Below are positions 52,227 through 61,652 of a DNA stretch of 64,000 nucleotides, piece by piece (the stretch's first letter is position 1; every line of letters begins with the position of its first letter). The stretch comes from Smithella sp. (GTDB lineage Bacteria > Desulfobacterota > Syntrophia > Syntrophales > Smithellaceae), in contig SCVW01000045.1 in NCBI GenBank assembly GCA_007244375.1, forward strand, positions 79,551-143,550. Reading direction: 5' to 3'. A program made the translations under genes and the position numbers. A model generated the notes under the pieces. That model saw only the letters and a program-made list of their open reading frames with translations, had not been told where the DNA came from and ran no database searches.

Positions 52227-53423
52227 TTATGTCCACACTCCGGCAATCTTTCGTTTACAGAATTTACAAGAACCATCTTTTATATTTATTTCTGTAACAA
52301 AAAACCCCTGCCTTTTGATTACAGCCTTTTTACAATTCGGGCAGTACGTGTTATTTCCCGGATGGTCCGGCACATTTCCCACATACGGATAATGCATCCC
52401 TTCGCTCATGGCCATATTATAAGCGCGCTCCAGTGTTGTGACAGGTGTGGGCGGCAGGTTCAGCATCTGATAATCAGGATGAAAGCGTGAAAAATGAACA
52501 GGAACATCGGGACCGACTTCTCCCATTACCCAGTCAATTAAACCATTTATCATTTTGTCCGAATCGTTTAAAGTAGGCACAACGAGGTTGACAATTTCCA
52601 GATGGACACGGCTTTTTGCTACCTGCTTGATGCTTTTGAGTACGGGCTGCAAGTTTGCTCCGCATACGGTGCGATAAAAATTCTCGCTATAACCTTTTAA
52701 ATCGATCTTAATGGCATCTAGTGTTTGGCACATTTCCGCAAGCGGCGCTTCGTTCATAAATCCGCAACTTATCAGTACTGAACGTATGCCGTGTTTTTTA
52801 GCCTCGCGCGCAATATCGGTAAGGTATTCCGTAAACACAGTCGGTTCGTTATAAGTAAAAGCGATTACCGGCGATTTGTTGGTATGTGCGGCATCGACTA
52901 TTCTGGCAGGTGGTGTGAAAGGAACTTGGTGATCTTCCGGTGATGACTGAGAAATTTCCCAGTTTTGACAGAATTTGCAGCTAAGCGGACATCCGGCGGT
53001 GGCCAGAGAGAATGCTGCCGCCCCCGGTAAATAATTATAAAACGGCTTTTTCTCTATCGGATCAATATGAATGGAAATAGGACGACCATAGACAAGACTA
53101 CGTAATTCTCCGTTGACATTCATGCGTGTCCGGCAGCGACCGCGTTGACCGTTAACAATGGCGCAACCATTAGCACAAAGGAAACATCTTATAATTGTTT
53201 CCTCTTTTGGGTATCCGCTATCTTTAAACGTAAGCGGCTTCCAGTAACGTGCTTTAGGGGCTGAATGAATGAGTTCGTCCAGATAGGACTCTCCAAAAGC
53301 CAGACCGGAATTGCCTCCGAACAAAAATTTCTGCCAGATGGGATCGGACAGAATCATACCGGCACCGCCCGCTGTTATGGCTAGTTTGGCAAATGTTACT
53401 AACAAATCACGTCTGGATAGCAT
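52227..53423 (-). CDS. Twin-arginine-exported AmmeMemoRadiSam radical SAM enzyme
   Basis: A 398-residue radical SAM protein. The N-terminus MLSRRDLLVTFAKLAI has a twin-arginine pattern and a hydrophobic core, pointing to export of a folded Fe-S protein. The radical SAM cluster is C145, C149, C152 (CPLSCKFC). Extra cysteines C80, C83, C87 and C97 suggest a second cluster or zinc site, and C361, C364, C386 and C389 form a C-terminal zinc ribbon. The fold otherwise matches the radical SAM member of the AmmeMemoRadiSam set. It begins a three-gene operon with the Memo-AMMECR1 fusion and a membrane protein. A periplasmic radical SAM enzyme would be unusual, since it needs SAM and low-potential electrons. 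Confidence 0.88.
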   Translation of the reverse strand: MLSRRDLLVTFAKLAITAGGAGMILSDPIWQKFLFGGNSGLAFGESYLDELIHSAPKARYWKPLTFKDSGYPKEETIIRCFLCANGCAIVNGQRGRCRTRMNVNGELRSLVYGRPISIHIDPIEKKPFYNYLPGAAAFSLATAGCPLSCKFCQNWEISQSSPEDHQVPFTPPARIVDAAHTNKSPVIAFTYNEPTVFTEYLTDIAREAKKHGIRSVLISCGFMNEAPLAEMCQTLDAIKIDLKGYSENFYRTVCGANLQPVLKSIKQVAKSRVHLEIVNLVVPTLNDSDKMINGLIDWVMGEVGPDVPVHFSRFHPDYQMLNLPPTPVTTLERAYNMAMSEGMHYPYVGNVPDHPGNNTYCPNCKKAVIKRQGFFVTEINIKDGSCKFCKRKIAGVWT

Positions 53424-53630
53424 GATGTCCTTTAAAAATTTGTTAGATAATTATTAAACAATTTTTTCGTGGTTAAATTATAGAAAAATTAAGTAGTGTA
53501 AGTCAATGGGTAATAGATATAAATGGTTTTAATTGACAGATAATCGTTGTTTCTTTATACTTTATAATGTTTATATAGAGAAAATTATTGCCAATTTAAA
53601 AAAATTAACAGGTTTATTCTAGAGGATATA

Positions 53631-55733
53631 ATGGAAAAGCTGTTTTACCCTGAATCTATCGCTATCATCGGATTGTCGTCAAAACCCAATAATATTCCGC
53701 GTCTCGTTTTGGAAAACCTCATCCGCTGGGGCTATAAGGGGCGCATTTTCGGTATAAATCCACTTTCCAGCGATCTCCATGTGGATGGTATTAAAATGTA
53801 CAAAGAAGTTGGTGATTTGCCAATTGTTCCCGATCTCGTTTATGTTCTGATTCCCGCGCGTTTTGTGCCTGATGCTATCGAATCATGCGGCAAGGCAGGA
53901 GTAAAACGCATGGCCATTCCCTCCGGCGGATTTAATGAAATGGGGGAAGAAGGCAAAAAACTCTCTGAGCTGGCTTTGCAGAAAGCCAGACAATATGGCA
54001 TTCGATTTGTAGGACCTAATGGAGTCACTGTTGCCAATACAGCTAATGGTTTATGTCTTCCCTTCGTGCCCTCATTCAGTCCGCCCAAAGGGGGACTGTC
54101 AATTATCTCCCAGAGCGGCGGCGTGGGTCTCATGCTCTGGAATCTTCTAACCGATGAAAATGTCGGCATGGCCAAATTTGCCAGCATAGGGAATAAACTT
54201 GATTTGGATGAAGTAGACTTCTTAGAATATTTTGGTCGTGATCCGGAAACAAAGGTTATTGGGATGTACCTGGAGAGCATTCCCCGCGGAGATCGCCTTA
54301 TCGAAATCGCCTCCCGTATAGATAAGCCCGTGATTGTTCTAAAATCCAACACGACTAACGCCGGCAAAAAGGCTGCGATGAGTCATACAGCAGCCCTTTC
54401 CAACAATGAAGCAATCATTGACGCAGCCTTTGAACGGGCAGGTATTATTCGTATTTATCATTTCAATGATTTCATTTCCGTAGCTAAGGCCTTTGATTTG
54501 CCCCCTATGCGAGGGAAACGAATTATGGTTATGTCTCCCGCTGGTGGATTCACAGTCATGATGGCAGATCTCTGTGAAGAGTCTGGTTTTGAATTTGCCG
54601 ATCCCGGTGCCGCTTTTTATGACGGACTCAAAGATTCTTCCAATGCCGGAGTCATCAATTTTTCCAATCCTTTGGATATGGGTGACATATATGATGCCAC
54701 GTCTTATCCACATATTTTCTTTTCTATCATGCACAACGACAATGTTGACGGTGTTGTGTTCGTTAGTCAATGGCCGGAAATGCCGCGGGGCGAAGACGTC
54801 TTCTATAAGATGTTTCATACGGACGTCTCCAAAGAGGCCACCGGAACGATTCTGTCGTCGGGAAAACCTTTGGGAGTCTGCCTGTTCGGTCTTTCCGCAA
54901 CCATTTCCCGGATCAAGCAAAATCTTGATGTTCCTATCTTCAACAATGCGATCGAAATGATCCATGCCTTTAAAAAACAGCGTGACTATTACGCCAAAAA
55001 AGAAGAAGGTTTACCTGTCTATAATTTGCCCGATGGTATTGACATTGGAGCCGCAAATAACTGGATTAAGGGTAACAAAGGCGTAAAAGGAGAAGAAACC
55101 CTGGAACTATTGAGCAATTTTGGTATTACAGTTGCCGAATCCGCTGTGGTTAAAGACGATAAAGAAGCTATCTCTGTGGCCGAACGAATTGGTTATCCCG
55201 TAGTAATGAAAATTGTTTCACCCGATGCCATACATAAATCCGAAGCAGGCGGCGTCATTACGGGGATTCAGAACGCAGAAGGTGTAAAAAGCGCCTTTGA
55301 ACGCATAAGAAAAAACCTGAACCGTTTTAAGAAAGATGCCGATTTCCAGGGCGTACGCATTATGAAACAGGCTGGTGAAGGTTACGATATGTTCATCGGT
55401 GGGCAGTTTGATTCTTCTTTTGGTCCGATCGTTTCTTTTGGTTATGGCGGTATTTACATCGAAGTTTTCCAGGATATTGCCAATGTCCTTTGTCCTGCCG
55501 GTATTCAGGAGATTGATGACAAAGTACGAAAACTGAAGTCCTGTAAGATCCTTCAGGGAACGAGAGGGAAAGGTGCCGGTGATATTGCCGGTTATGTGGC
55601 CATGATCGAGAGAGTAACTCATCTTCTCCATCAGTTTCCTTCTATTAGAGAATTAGATATTAATCCTGTTCGGGTACTTGCTGACGGGTCCAGGGTGCTA
55701 GCTCTGGATGCGAGAATTAGAATAGAACCTTGA
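53631..55733 (+). CDS. ADP-forming acyl-CoA synthetase, fused alpha-beta, second copy
   Basis: A 700-residue enzyme with the same order as the 719-residue copy at 19.4 kb: CoA-binding (SIAIIGLSSKPNN), ligase domains with catalytic His in AAMSHTAALSNN, and ATP-grasp (GYPVVMKIVSPDAIHKSEAG) ending ELDINPVRVL. Sequence differs strongly between copies, so they probably serve different acids. Coupled with the CoA-transferase/GNAT gene downstream, it may form a route to convert acyl-CoA to free acid and ATP, or the reverse. It is divergent from the AmmeMemoRadiSam operon. Ribosome site AGAGGA before ATG. Confidence 0.9.
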   Translation: MEKLFYPESIAIIGLSSKPNNIPRLVLENLIRWGYKGRIFGINPLSSDLHVDGIKMYKEVGDLPIVPDLVYVLIPARFVPDAIESCGKAGVKRMAIPSGGFNEMGEEGKKLSELALQKARQYGIRFVGPNGVTVANTANGLCLPFVPSFSPPKGGLSIISQSGGVGLMLWNLLTDENVGMAKFASIGNKLDLDEVDFLEYFGRDPETKVIGMYLESIPRGDRLIEIASRIDKPVIVLKSNTTNAGKKAAMSHTAALSNNEAIIDAAFERAGIIRIYHFNDFISVAKAFDLPPMRGKRIMVMSPAGGFTVMMADLCEESGFEFADPGAAFYDGLKDSSNAGVINFSNPLDMGDIYDATSYPHIFFSIMHNDNVDGVVFVSQWPEMPRGEDVFYKMFHTDVSKEATGTILSSGKPLGVCLFGLSATISRIKQNLDVPIFNNAIEMIHAFKKQRDYYAKKEEGLPVYNLPDGIDIGAANNWIKGNKGVKGEETLELLSNFGITVAESAVVKDDKEAISVAERIGYPVVMKIVSPDAIHKSEAGGVITGIQNAEGVKSAFERIRKNLNRFKKDADFQGVRIMKQAGEGYDMFIGGQFDSSFGPIVSFGYGGIYIEVFQDIANVLCPAGIQEIDDKVRKLKSCKILQGTRGKGAGDIAGYVAMIERVTHLLHQFPSIRELDINPVRVLADGSRVLALDARIRIEP

Positions 55734-55902
55734 CGCTTTTAATAATTTCGCATTTGTGTCATTAGATATTTGCAACAAACTATATTTTTTGCAAGCAAAG
55801 TGCTATATTTTACAAAATTAATGTACCTTGTACATGCGGAAACATATCAAAATCGTTTGAAACTTTAACGAGCAAACCAGTCAAATAAAAGGATAAGAAT
55901 TT

Positions 55903-57762
55903 ATGTGGAAGTATAAAGTCGTTCCTCCTCAAGAGATTTTTTCTAAAATCGAACCGGGCATGGTTATTTTCCTCGGTACAGGTATGGCTGAGCCGCGAAC
56001 GCTGGTTAAACATCTCATGGCATCGAACGAACCGAATCTGCAGGATTTAGAATTGATTCAGTTAGTGAGTCTCGGGGATACGATACCAATTGATGAAAGA
56101 TATTCCCGTAAATTTCGATTGAAGACTTTTTTTGCGGGCTGGATTGCTTCCGAAGCTATCAGCGCAGGCAGGGTAGATCTTATACCCAGTAGATTCTCAA
56201 GGATACCCGGTCTATTCAAATCAGGAGCCATTCATATTGACGCTGCATTCATTCAGATTTCACCACCGGATGAAAACGGGTACGCTTGTTTGCTGGGAGT
56301 GGATGTAGAAAGACAGGCTATGGAATCCGCTCATCTTGTTGTCGGTGAGGTCAATGCTCATGCTCCCCGCATCATGGGAGATACCTTGGTTCATATGGAT
56401 GAATTCGATTGTTTTGTCGAATCAACAGAATATCCTATTTATATTCCTCGCTGGCCTGTAGCGGATGTTTTTATGAAAATCGCCGCCAATATAGCGACAA
56501 TAGTCGAAGATGGAAGCTGCATAGCTCTTGGCATAGGTCCTCTTTACGAAGCTTTAGCTGTTGAGCTGGCTACCAAAAAAAATCTTGGAATTCACTCTCC
56601 ATTTTTCACTGATGCCGTGATGGATCTTGTAAAAAGCGGTGCCGTCACCAATCGTTTCAAAGGTGTTTTTCGAGGTAAGAGTTCCGCGTCTTATTTAATG
56701 GGCACCGAGGAATTAATGCGGTGGCTTGATAAAAATCCCCTTGTTGAGTTTCAGCCAGAGGATGTGATTACCGATCCTAAGATTATCGGTACCAATGACA
56801 AGACTGTTGCGATTTTACCGGCAAGAAAAATAGATCTGACCGGGAATGTTGCTCTTCATACCGGCAAGGGGAATGTTATTGCCGGTCCCGGAAATGTCCA
56901 GGAGCTTTTGATGGGTGCGGGATTGTCGAAAAAAGGACGGATAATTTTTGGTCTTCCCAGCCGTAATCTTAAAGGTTTGTCGAATATTGTCTTATCCGTG
57001 GATAATCTGCCTTTCCAGTTTACCAATCGCGAATCCATGGATATGGTCGTAACAGAATACGGAGTAGCTTACCTTATGGGCAAGACGATGCGGGAACGTG
57101 CACAAGAGCTGATTGATATTGCGCATCCCGATGATCGGGCTGAACTTGTCCGACAAGCTAAAGAGGCAAAATTACTTTACGCCGATCAGATTTATATCGA
57201 GGAATCAGGATCACTTTATCCGGCTAAATTATGTACCTTCCACGAATTTAAAGGAGGTCTGAAAGTTTGCTTCCGCCCGATCAAACCCTCTGATGAAGAT
57301 AAGATGCGTCTTTTGTTTTATCGATTCTCGGATCAGGCAGTCTATTACCGGTACTTCACTTCCATAAAAACAATGCCTCATACCAGGATGCAGGAATATG
57401 TTAATGTAAATTACCGCCTGAACATGTCTATTGTCGCTACTATTGAGGTGGCCGGCACCGAAAAAATAATTGCCGAAGCTCGGTACGTCCGTCTGAAGCC
57501 GGATGCTTTTGCCGACACGGCATTTATTGTCGATGAAGAATACCAGGGCAGAGGCATTGCTTCCTATCTTCTGGAATTATTGATTCGTGTGGCGCGTGAA
57601 GAGGAAATTAAAGGATTCACCGCCGATGTTCTGGCTTCCAATAAAGCGATGTTAAAAGTGTATGAAAAAGCACCATTCCCTGTTCAGGCCGTTTTAATAG
57701 GCGGTATCTATGAAATAACGATACCTTTTACTTCTTCGTCGGAGTTGAAGGAAAAAAATTAA
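55903..57762 (+). CDS. Acetyl-CoA hydrolase/transferase-like protein fused to GNAT domain, catalytic Glu missing
   Basis: A 619-residue fusion. Residues 1-430 are a Cat-type CoA transferase (ISPPDENGYACL, LGIGPLYEAL, NRESMDMVVTEYGVAYLMGK), and 450-610 a GNAT acetyltransferase (FIVDEEYQGRGIASYLLELL). The stretch that normally holds the catalytic glutamate, IHSE or IHTE, reads IHSPFF with P233, so the transferase centre may be inactive. The acetyl-CoA-binding GNAT loop QGRGIA is intact. One reading is a protein-lysine acetyltransferase with a CoA- or acyl-CoA-sensing domain; the other is a CoA transferase with a displaced catalytic residue. It follows the acyl-CoA synthetase gene after 169 bases. 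Confidence 0.8.
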   Translation: MWKYKVVPPQEIFSKIEPGMVIFLGTGMAEPRTLVKHLMASNEPNLQDLELIQLVSLGDTIPIDERYSRKFRLKTFFAGWIASEAISAGRVDLIPSRFSRIPGLFKSGAIHIDAAFIQISPPDENGYACLLGVDVERQAMESAHLVVGEVNAHAPRIMGDTLVHMDEFDCFVESTEYPIYIPRWPVADVFMKIAANIATIVEDGSCIALGIGPLYEALAVELATKKNLGIHSPFFTDAVMDLVKSGAVTNRFKGVFRGKSSASYLMGTEELMRWLDKNPLVEFQPEDVITDPKIIGTNDKTVAILPARKIDLTGNVALHTGKGNVIAGPGNVQELLMGAGLSKKGRIIFGLPSRNLKGLSNIVLSVDNLPFQFTNRESMDMVVTEYGVAYLMGKTMRERAQELIDIAHPDDRAELVRQAKEAKLLYADQIYIEESGSLYPAKLCTFHEFKGGLKVCFRPIKPSDEDKMRLLFYRFSDQAVYYRYFTSIKTMPHTRMQEYVNVNYRLNMSIVATIEVAGTEKIIAEARYVRLKPDAFADTAFIVDEEYQGRGIASYLLELLIRVAREEEIKGFTADVLASNKAMLKVYEKAPFPVQAVLIGGIYEITIPFTSSSELKEKN

Positions 57763-57881
57763 TACCAATTCGCATTCTTCAGATAACTTTGTTGGCGTCG
57801 TCGGATTCCTCAACGTATGTAAAAATACGCCTCGTCGCCTTCTCCTTGCCGTCCCGTTATCTTTTGAATGCAACTTGGTAT
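57762..57881. repeat. MITE-like palindromic repeat, copy B (behind the CoA-transferase gene)
   Basis: Ends ATACCAATTCGCATTC (from 57762) and GAATGCAACTTGGTAT (57866-57881) are inverted repeats with 14 of 16 positions matching. The interior GATAAC...GTTATC and CCTCAACGTATGTAAAAATACGCC mirrors copy A at 34984-35095. It begins at the last base of the upstream stop codon. Confidence 0.75.
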
Positions 57882-57930
57882 AATAAATTTCATCCTTCTC
57901 ATTTTTTTGCTTTTTCTTCTGATCGTGCGA

Positions 57931-58764
57931 TTACATCATACCTATACGTGTCAAAAAAAGTGCCAGCTTTTCACCATAGCCTTTTTTCACCGCGTAGGAA
58001 ATAAGACCATAGAAAATGCCAGGTGACAGGCGCTTCATCATCCAGTAATATTTCCCTGTGAATTGTGGAATCACATAAAGTCTGTTTTTTTCATATGCCC
58101 TGATTGTTCTTTCCGCGACTTCTTCGGCGCTTAAGCGACCATGTTCAAAAGCCGAGTGCGCGAATTCACTCTGGAACTCATCCTGATAACGCATATTGTC
58201 CAGTAAATGAGTGTTAAAAAACATGGGACATGCTACGGTAACACCGATTTTGTGTGCTACCAGTTCCTGTCGCAATGTTTCGGAAAGTGAAATTACAGCG
58301 GCTTTCGTAATATTATAAGGTCCCATCTCCATTAAGGAGAACAATCCGGCACTGGAAGCAACATTGATAATATGTCCTCCGCCTTGAGCTTTCATACCCG
58401 GAATAAAGCTGTGGCATCCATAAAGCACTCCCCAGAAATTGATATCTACGCACCAGTGCCAGTCTTTGAGAGGGATATCTCCGACAAATCCGCATGATAC
58501 CACCCCGGCATTATTGATTAGCAGGTCTATTCGTTTCCATTTGGAGAAAGAATAATCCGCCATGCGCTGGACGTTTTCGGCTTTGGATACATCGCATTCA
58601 AAAACCTCACCATCTCCGCCGGCGTGACGCACCATAGAAAGAGTTTTTTCCATGCCTTTGTGATTTATATCCGCAAGCAGAAGCCTCCATCCTTTTTTGG
58701 CCATGACCATTGCCATTGCTCTTCCGAATCCCGATCCTGCTCCAGTTATGACTGCGTTACTCAT
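57931..58764 (-). CDS. Short-chain dehydrogenase/reductase
   Basis: A 277-residue NAD(P)-dependent SDR. Glycine motif TGAGSGFGRAMA (7-18), NNAG (about 90), the catalytic Ser in VASSAG and YNITK (Tyr and Lys) are all present. The acid after strand 2 (LLADINHKG) suggests NAD rather than NADP use. The C-terminal 50 residues are hydrophobic and may sit at the membrane. It lies last of the minus-strand acyl-CoA cluster; in that setting, oxidation of a 3-hydroxyacyl-CoA or an alcohol is possible but not proven. Confidence 0.88.
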   Translation of the reverse strand: MSNAVITGAGSGFGRAMAMVMAKKGWRLLLADINHKGMEKTLSMVRHAGGDGEVFECDVSKAENVQRMADYSFSKWKRIDLLINNAGVVSCGFVGDIPLKDWHWCVDINFWGVLYGCHSFIPGMKAQGGGHIINVASSAGLFSLMEMGPYNITKAAVISLSETLRQELVAHKIGVTVACPMFFNTHLLDNMRYQDEFQSEFAHSAFEHGRLSAEEVAERTIRAYEKNRLYVIPQFTGKYYWMMKRLSPGIFYGLISYAVKKGYGEKLALFLTRIGMM

Positions 58765-58878
58765 AATATTTACTCCTCAATGTTATTGAAACCATTTGTA
58801 AAGGATAATCATGAAAGTTTTTAAATTATCACAGTCTGATTCCTGAAATATTTTGAAAAACAGACTAATGGCAAAAAA

Positions 58879-60003
58879 TTATTTTTTAACTATCGCACTG
58901 ATCAATCCGAGTTTACGCATCGGTGCCAGGCCTAACAGTGCCTGTACCTGTTTGGCATCACGGAAACGTTTTTCCTGACCGTAATCTTTCATGTAACCGT
59001 AACCACCCAGAATTTGAATCCCATCGGTAGTCAACTTGCAGGCCAGTTCGGACAAATGCAGCGCTGCCGCCCGTGTACAAATATTCCACTCGGGTTCATG
59101 TTGTTCCACGGCAAGTGCCGCCTCGGATACTACCATTTCGGCAATCTTTACATGCATGGCCATTTGAGCCAGCAGCATGCGCAATCCAGACCAGTTAATG
59201 ATTTCCCAGCCACCCTGAAGGCGTTCCTGGCTGTAAGACAGGGCTTCCTGAAATGATCCCTTCATAATACCGCACTGCATGGCGGCCACAGCGGCATGCA
59301 TGCGATCGGAAGCCTGATCAAAGTATTTAGAGCCTTCTGTTTCCCTGCCGATAATGGTGCCTTTAACTTCTGTCAGTTTGACATCTACAGCAGGGCAGGA
59401 ATGTAAGCCTAGGCTGAATACCGGTTCACTTTTTGTTATGCCTTTACCTTTCAGATCGATCAGGAAAAAGCTATAGCCTTCCTGTTCTTTGATATGTGCC
59501 GGCACCAAAGCATGTCCGGCTAATCCACCCAAAACGACATATTCAGCAGTGCCATTTAGAATGTAAGAATCTTTGTTTTTGACAGCCATTAACTGTGTTT
59601 TGATTTCGGCAGCGTTACAAAACGACTGGCAGGCAATTAGAGATGACGGGGCATCAGTTGCCTGTCCCGTGATGCCGGTCAGAAGATCTTTGCATCCGGC
59701 AGATAATATAATTTCCTGAGATAGAGCATTGGTAAAAATAATGCCGCCCAGACTGGCATCTGCTGCACTGAGATTGTCTAGGATGATGCACAAAGCGTTC
59801 ATGCCCTGGCCGATACCTCCGCATTCTTCCGGCAGGATTGTACCAAGGAGTCCAACCTCATAAGCCTTGGCTAGTGTGGCATCAAAGAACGGTCCGAATG
59901 GATAACGATCGTTTTCTTCCCGATTAACAGTCAGCTCTTTGGCTGCAAAACTATGCGCCAGATCTTCGAATGATTTGAGTTCGCATTTTATCGTCGCTAG
60001 CAT
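58879..60003 (-). CDS. Acyl-CoA dehydrogenase-like protein lacking both usual catalytic glutamates
   Basis: A 374-residue protein of the acyl-CoA dehydrogenase fold, with GGIGQGMNALCIILDNLS in the N-terminal domain and LGGYGYMKDYGQEKRFRDAK at the C-terminus. The base that abstracts the alpha proton lies in YEG in most families; here the aligned residues are LLG (L357). The alternative site used by isovaleryl-CoA dehydrogenases also lacks Glu (MHAAV region). It therefore likely binds FAD and acyl-CoA but cannot act alone. It sits 12 bases downstream of the 500-residue dehydrogenase, in the same transcript, so it may form a mixed oligomer with it. AGGAGG precedes ATG. Confidence 0.85.
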   Translation of the reverse strand: MLATIKCELKSFEDLAHSFAAKELTVNREENDRYPFGPFFDATLAKAYEVGLLGTILPEECGGIGQGMNALCIILDNLSAADASLGGIIFTNALSQEIILSAGCKDLLTGITGQATDAPSSLIACQSFCNAAEIKTQLMAVKNKDSYILNGTAEYVVLGGLAGHALVPAHIKEQEGYSFFLIDLKGKGITKSEPVFSLGLHSCPAVDVKLTEVKGTIIGRETEGSKYFDQASDRMHAAVAAMQCGIMKGSFQEALSYSQERLQGGWEIINWSGLRMLLAQMAMHVKIAEMVVSEAALAVEQHEPEWNICTRAAALHLSELACKLTTDGIQILGGYGYMKDYGQEKRFRDAKQVQALLGLAPMRKLGLISAIVKK

Positions 60004-60015
60004 ATTTATGTCCTC

Positions 60016-61524
60016 CTATTCTTCAAATGCTTTGGCCTGCGGTATGGAACGGCCGATCAGGTTGGCGAATAGATTAATACGGTTTAATTGATTGGTTCCC
60101 TCATAGATCTGCAGCAACTTTGCATCCCTCATGATTTTTTCGGCTCCGTTCTCATGTCGGAGACCTGCCTGACCCATCAATTCCAGTGCCATTTGACAGT
60201 TCTTCATGCCCATATCTGTTCCTACTACCTTGGCTAGTGAAGACCATCCGGAGCAGCGGCGCTGCTCTTCAACGGATTGGCCGTCCACGTATAACTTGAA
60301 AAAGATTCGATTCATAAATTTTAATTTTAAAAACGGACTTACGAAGAGATCTAGGAAAACCTTTGGTACATATTTCAAATAGTAATACATAGGTTTCATC
60401 TGGAGGATGTCGTAGATCCCTCCTGGTAGTCCGTTGGAATAATTGGCCTCGATATAACTGAGCCGTCCGATGACAACATTCTTATACATATCAGCCAGCA
60501 TTATCTGCGCCCACTCGTGATTGATGAGCAGCTTGCCGTCGACTTCAGTCTCGCTGGCAAACTTCAGAGCAGTTTCATAAGCCCCTCTGGCTACGCCGGT
60601 TCCGAATGCTCCTACTGCCGGTCTGGTTACTCCTACCGCATATTGAATATATTGTTCTACAATTTCCCTTACATTTCGTGTTTTTGATGGTGGAATTTCT
60701 TTGGAATTGGACAAAACATTTTCGTCGGAAATAAAACAGTCCTCGAATATCAATTCACTGGCCGGACAGCACCTTTGACCCATTTTATCTTCGTGTTTAC
60801 CGAATGAAAATCCTTTAGTGCCGGTCTTGACCGCAAAAGTGATGGTGTTATCCGAAGGTTTTTTCAAGTCGGTGTAAGCGATTAGACAGCACCATGTCGA
60901 AACATGACCCATGGAGATAAATACTTTGCTGCCGTTGACTATGTAACCTCCCTTGACCTTTTGAGCATAACAACTCACCCGTCCCTTGTCGATCAACTCG
61001 ACTTCCTCCACATCCGTTCCGGCTCCCGGTTCGGTAATGGCCAGTGAGATCAAGCAGGGATTGCCGGTGCGTTGTCCTTCTGCTACATCCCGGAATATCT
61101 TGTTAGTCAGTGCTGAATTCCATGATCCCATAACTCCTATTACGCCGAGGTAGTGGACCCCGACCACATTGGCAATACCGACGCACGCCGAAGCGAGTTC
61201 TTCAACCACATAAGAAGAAGCCGGCATATTAATTCCTTGGCCGCCGAAGAGTCTGGGGATGAACATGGTGTAGAAACCCCACTCGTTGACCTTTTTTACT
61301 AAATCCCAGGGGAGATATTCCGGGTCGGCATATGTTTGACGGTCTATATCCAGTGCCAGAGGTCTGATAACTTCATCATTGAATTTTTTGGCATAGGCAA
61401 TTGCATCCTTCGTTTCTTTCAGCATACCTTTAGGCAGTCGAGGTATGGCCTGTAGACTGCAAAAGGTGTCCTCGAAACGAGGCTCTCGGTTTAATAAAAT
61501 TGAACTTTCTTTTGGTGAAATCAT
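60016..61524 (-). CDS. Acyl-CoA dehydrogenase, long form
   Basis: A protein of about 502 residues with a complete acyl-CoA dehydrogenase fold: SLAITEPGAGTDVEEVEL (FAD/substrate loop), the middle beta domain (about 180-290), and the C-terminal helical domain with KIMRDAKLLQIYEGTNQLNR, in which Glu is the catalytic base. It exceeds the usual 380 residues because of an insert of about 80-100 residues around residues 360-440. The start is ATG 61524, with GGGAGG four bases upstream; ATG 61566 with GGAG at 8 bases would add 14 residues. It probably desaturates an acyl-CoA; the chain length or branching is unknown. Paired with the shorter homologue downstream. Confidence 0.88.
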   Translation of the reverse strand: MISPKESSILLNREPRFEDTFCSLQAIPRLPKGMLKETKDAIAYAKKFNDEVIRPLALDIDRQTYADPEYLPWDLVKKVNEWGFYTMFIPRLFGGQGINMPASSYVVEELASACVGIANVVGVHYLGVIGVMGSWNSALTNKIFRDVAEGQRTGNPCLISLAITEPGAGTDVEEVELIDKGRVSCYAQKVKGGYIVNGSKVFISMGHVSTWCCLIAYTDLKKPSDNTITFAVKTGTKGFSFGKHEDKMGQRCCPASELIFEDCFISDENVLSNSKEIPPSKTRNVREIVEQYIQYAVGVTRPAVGAFGTGVARGAYETALKFASETEVDGKLLINHEWAQIMLADMYKNVVIGRLSYIEANYSNGLPGGIYDILQMKPMYYYLKYVPKVFLDLFVSPFLKLKFMNRIFFKLYVDGQSVEEQRRCSGWSSLAKVVGTDMGMKNCQMALELMGQAGLRHENGAEKIMRDAKLLQIYEGTNQLNRINLFANLIGRSIPQAKAFEE

Positions 61525-61652
61525 AACGCCTCCCTTCGGAATTGAATATTGACCGGGTTCAGTCATCAATACTACTCCTGCCTTTTACAACAAGAGACAC
61601 TGTTCTGCATAACCGCTTCTGCTTTCGGGGAAAGCATTCACGGATGTTTAAA

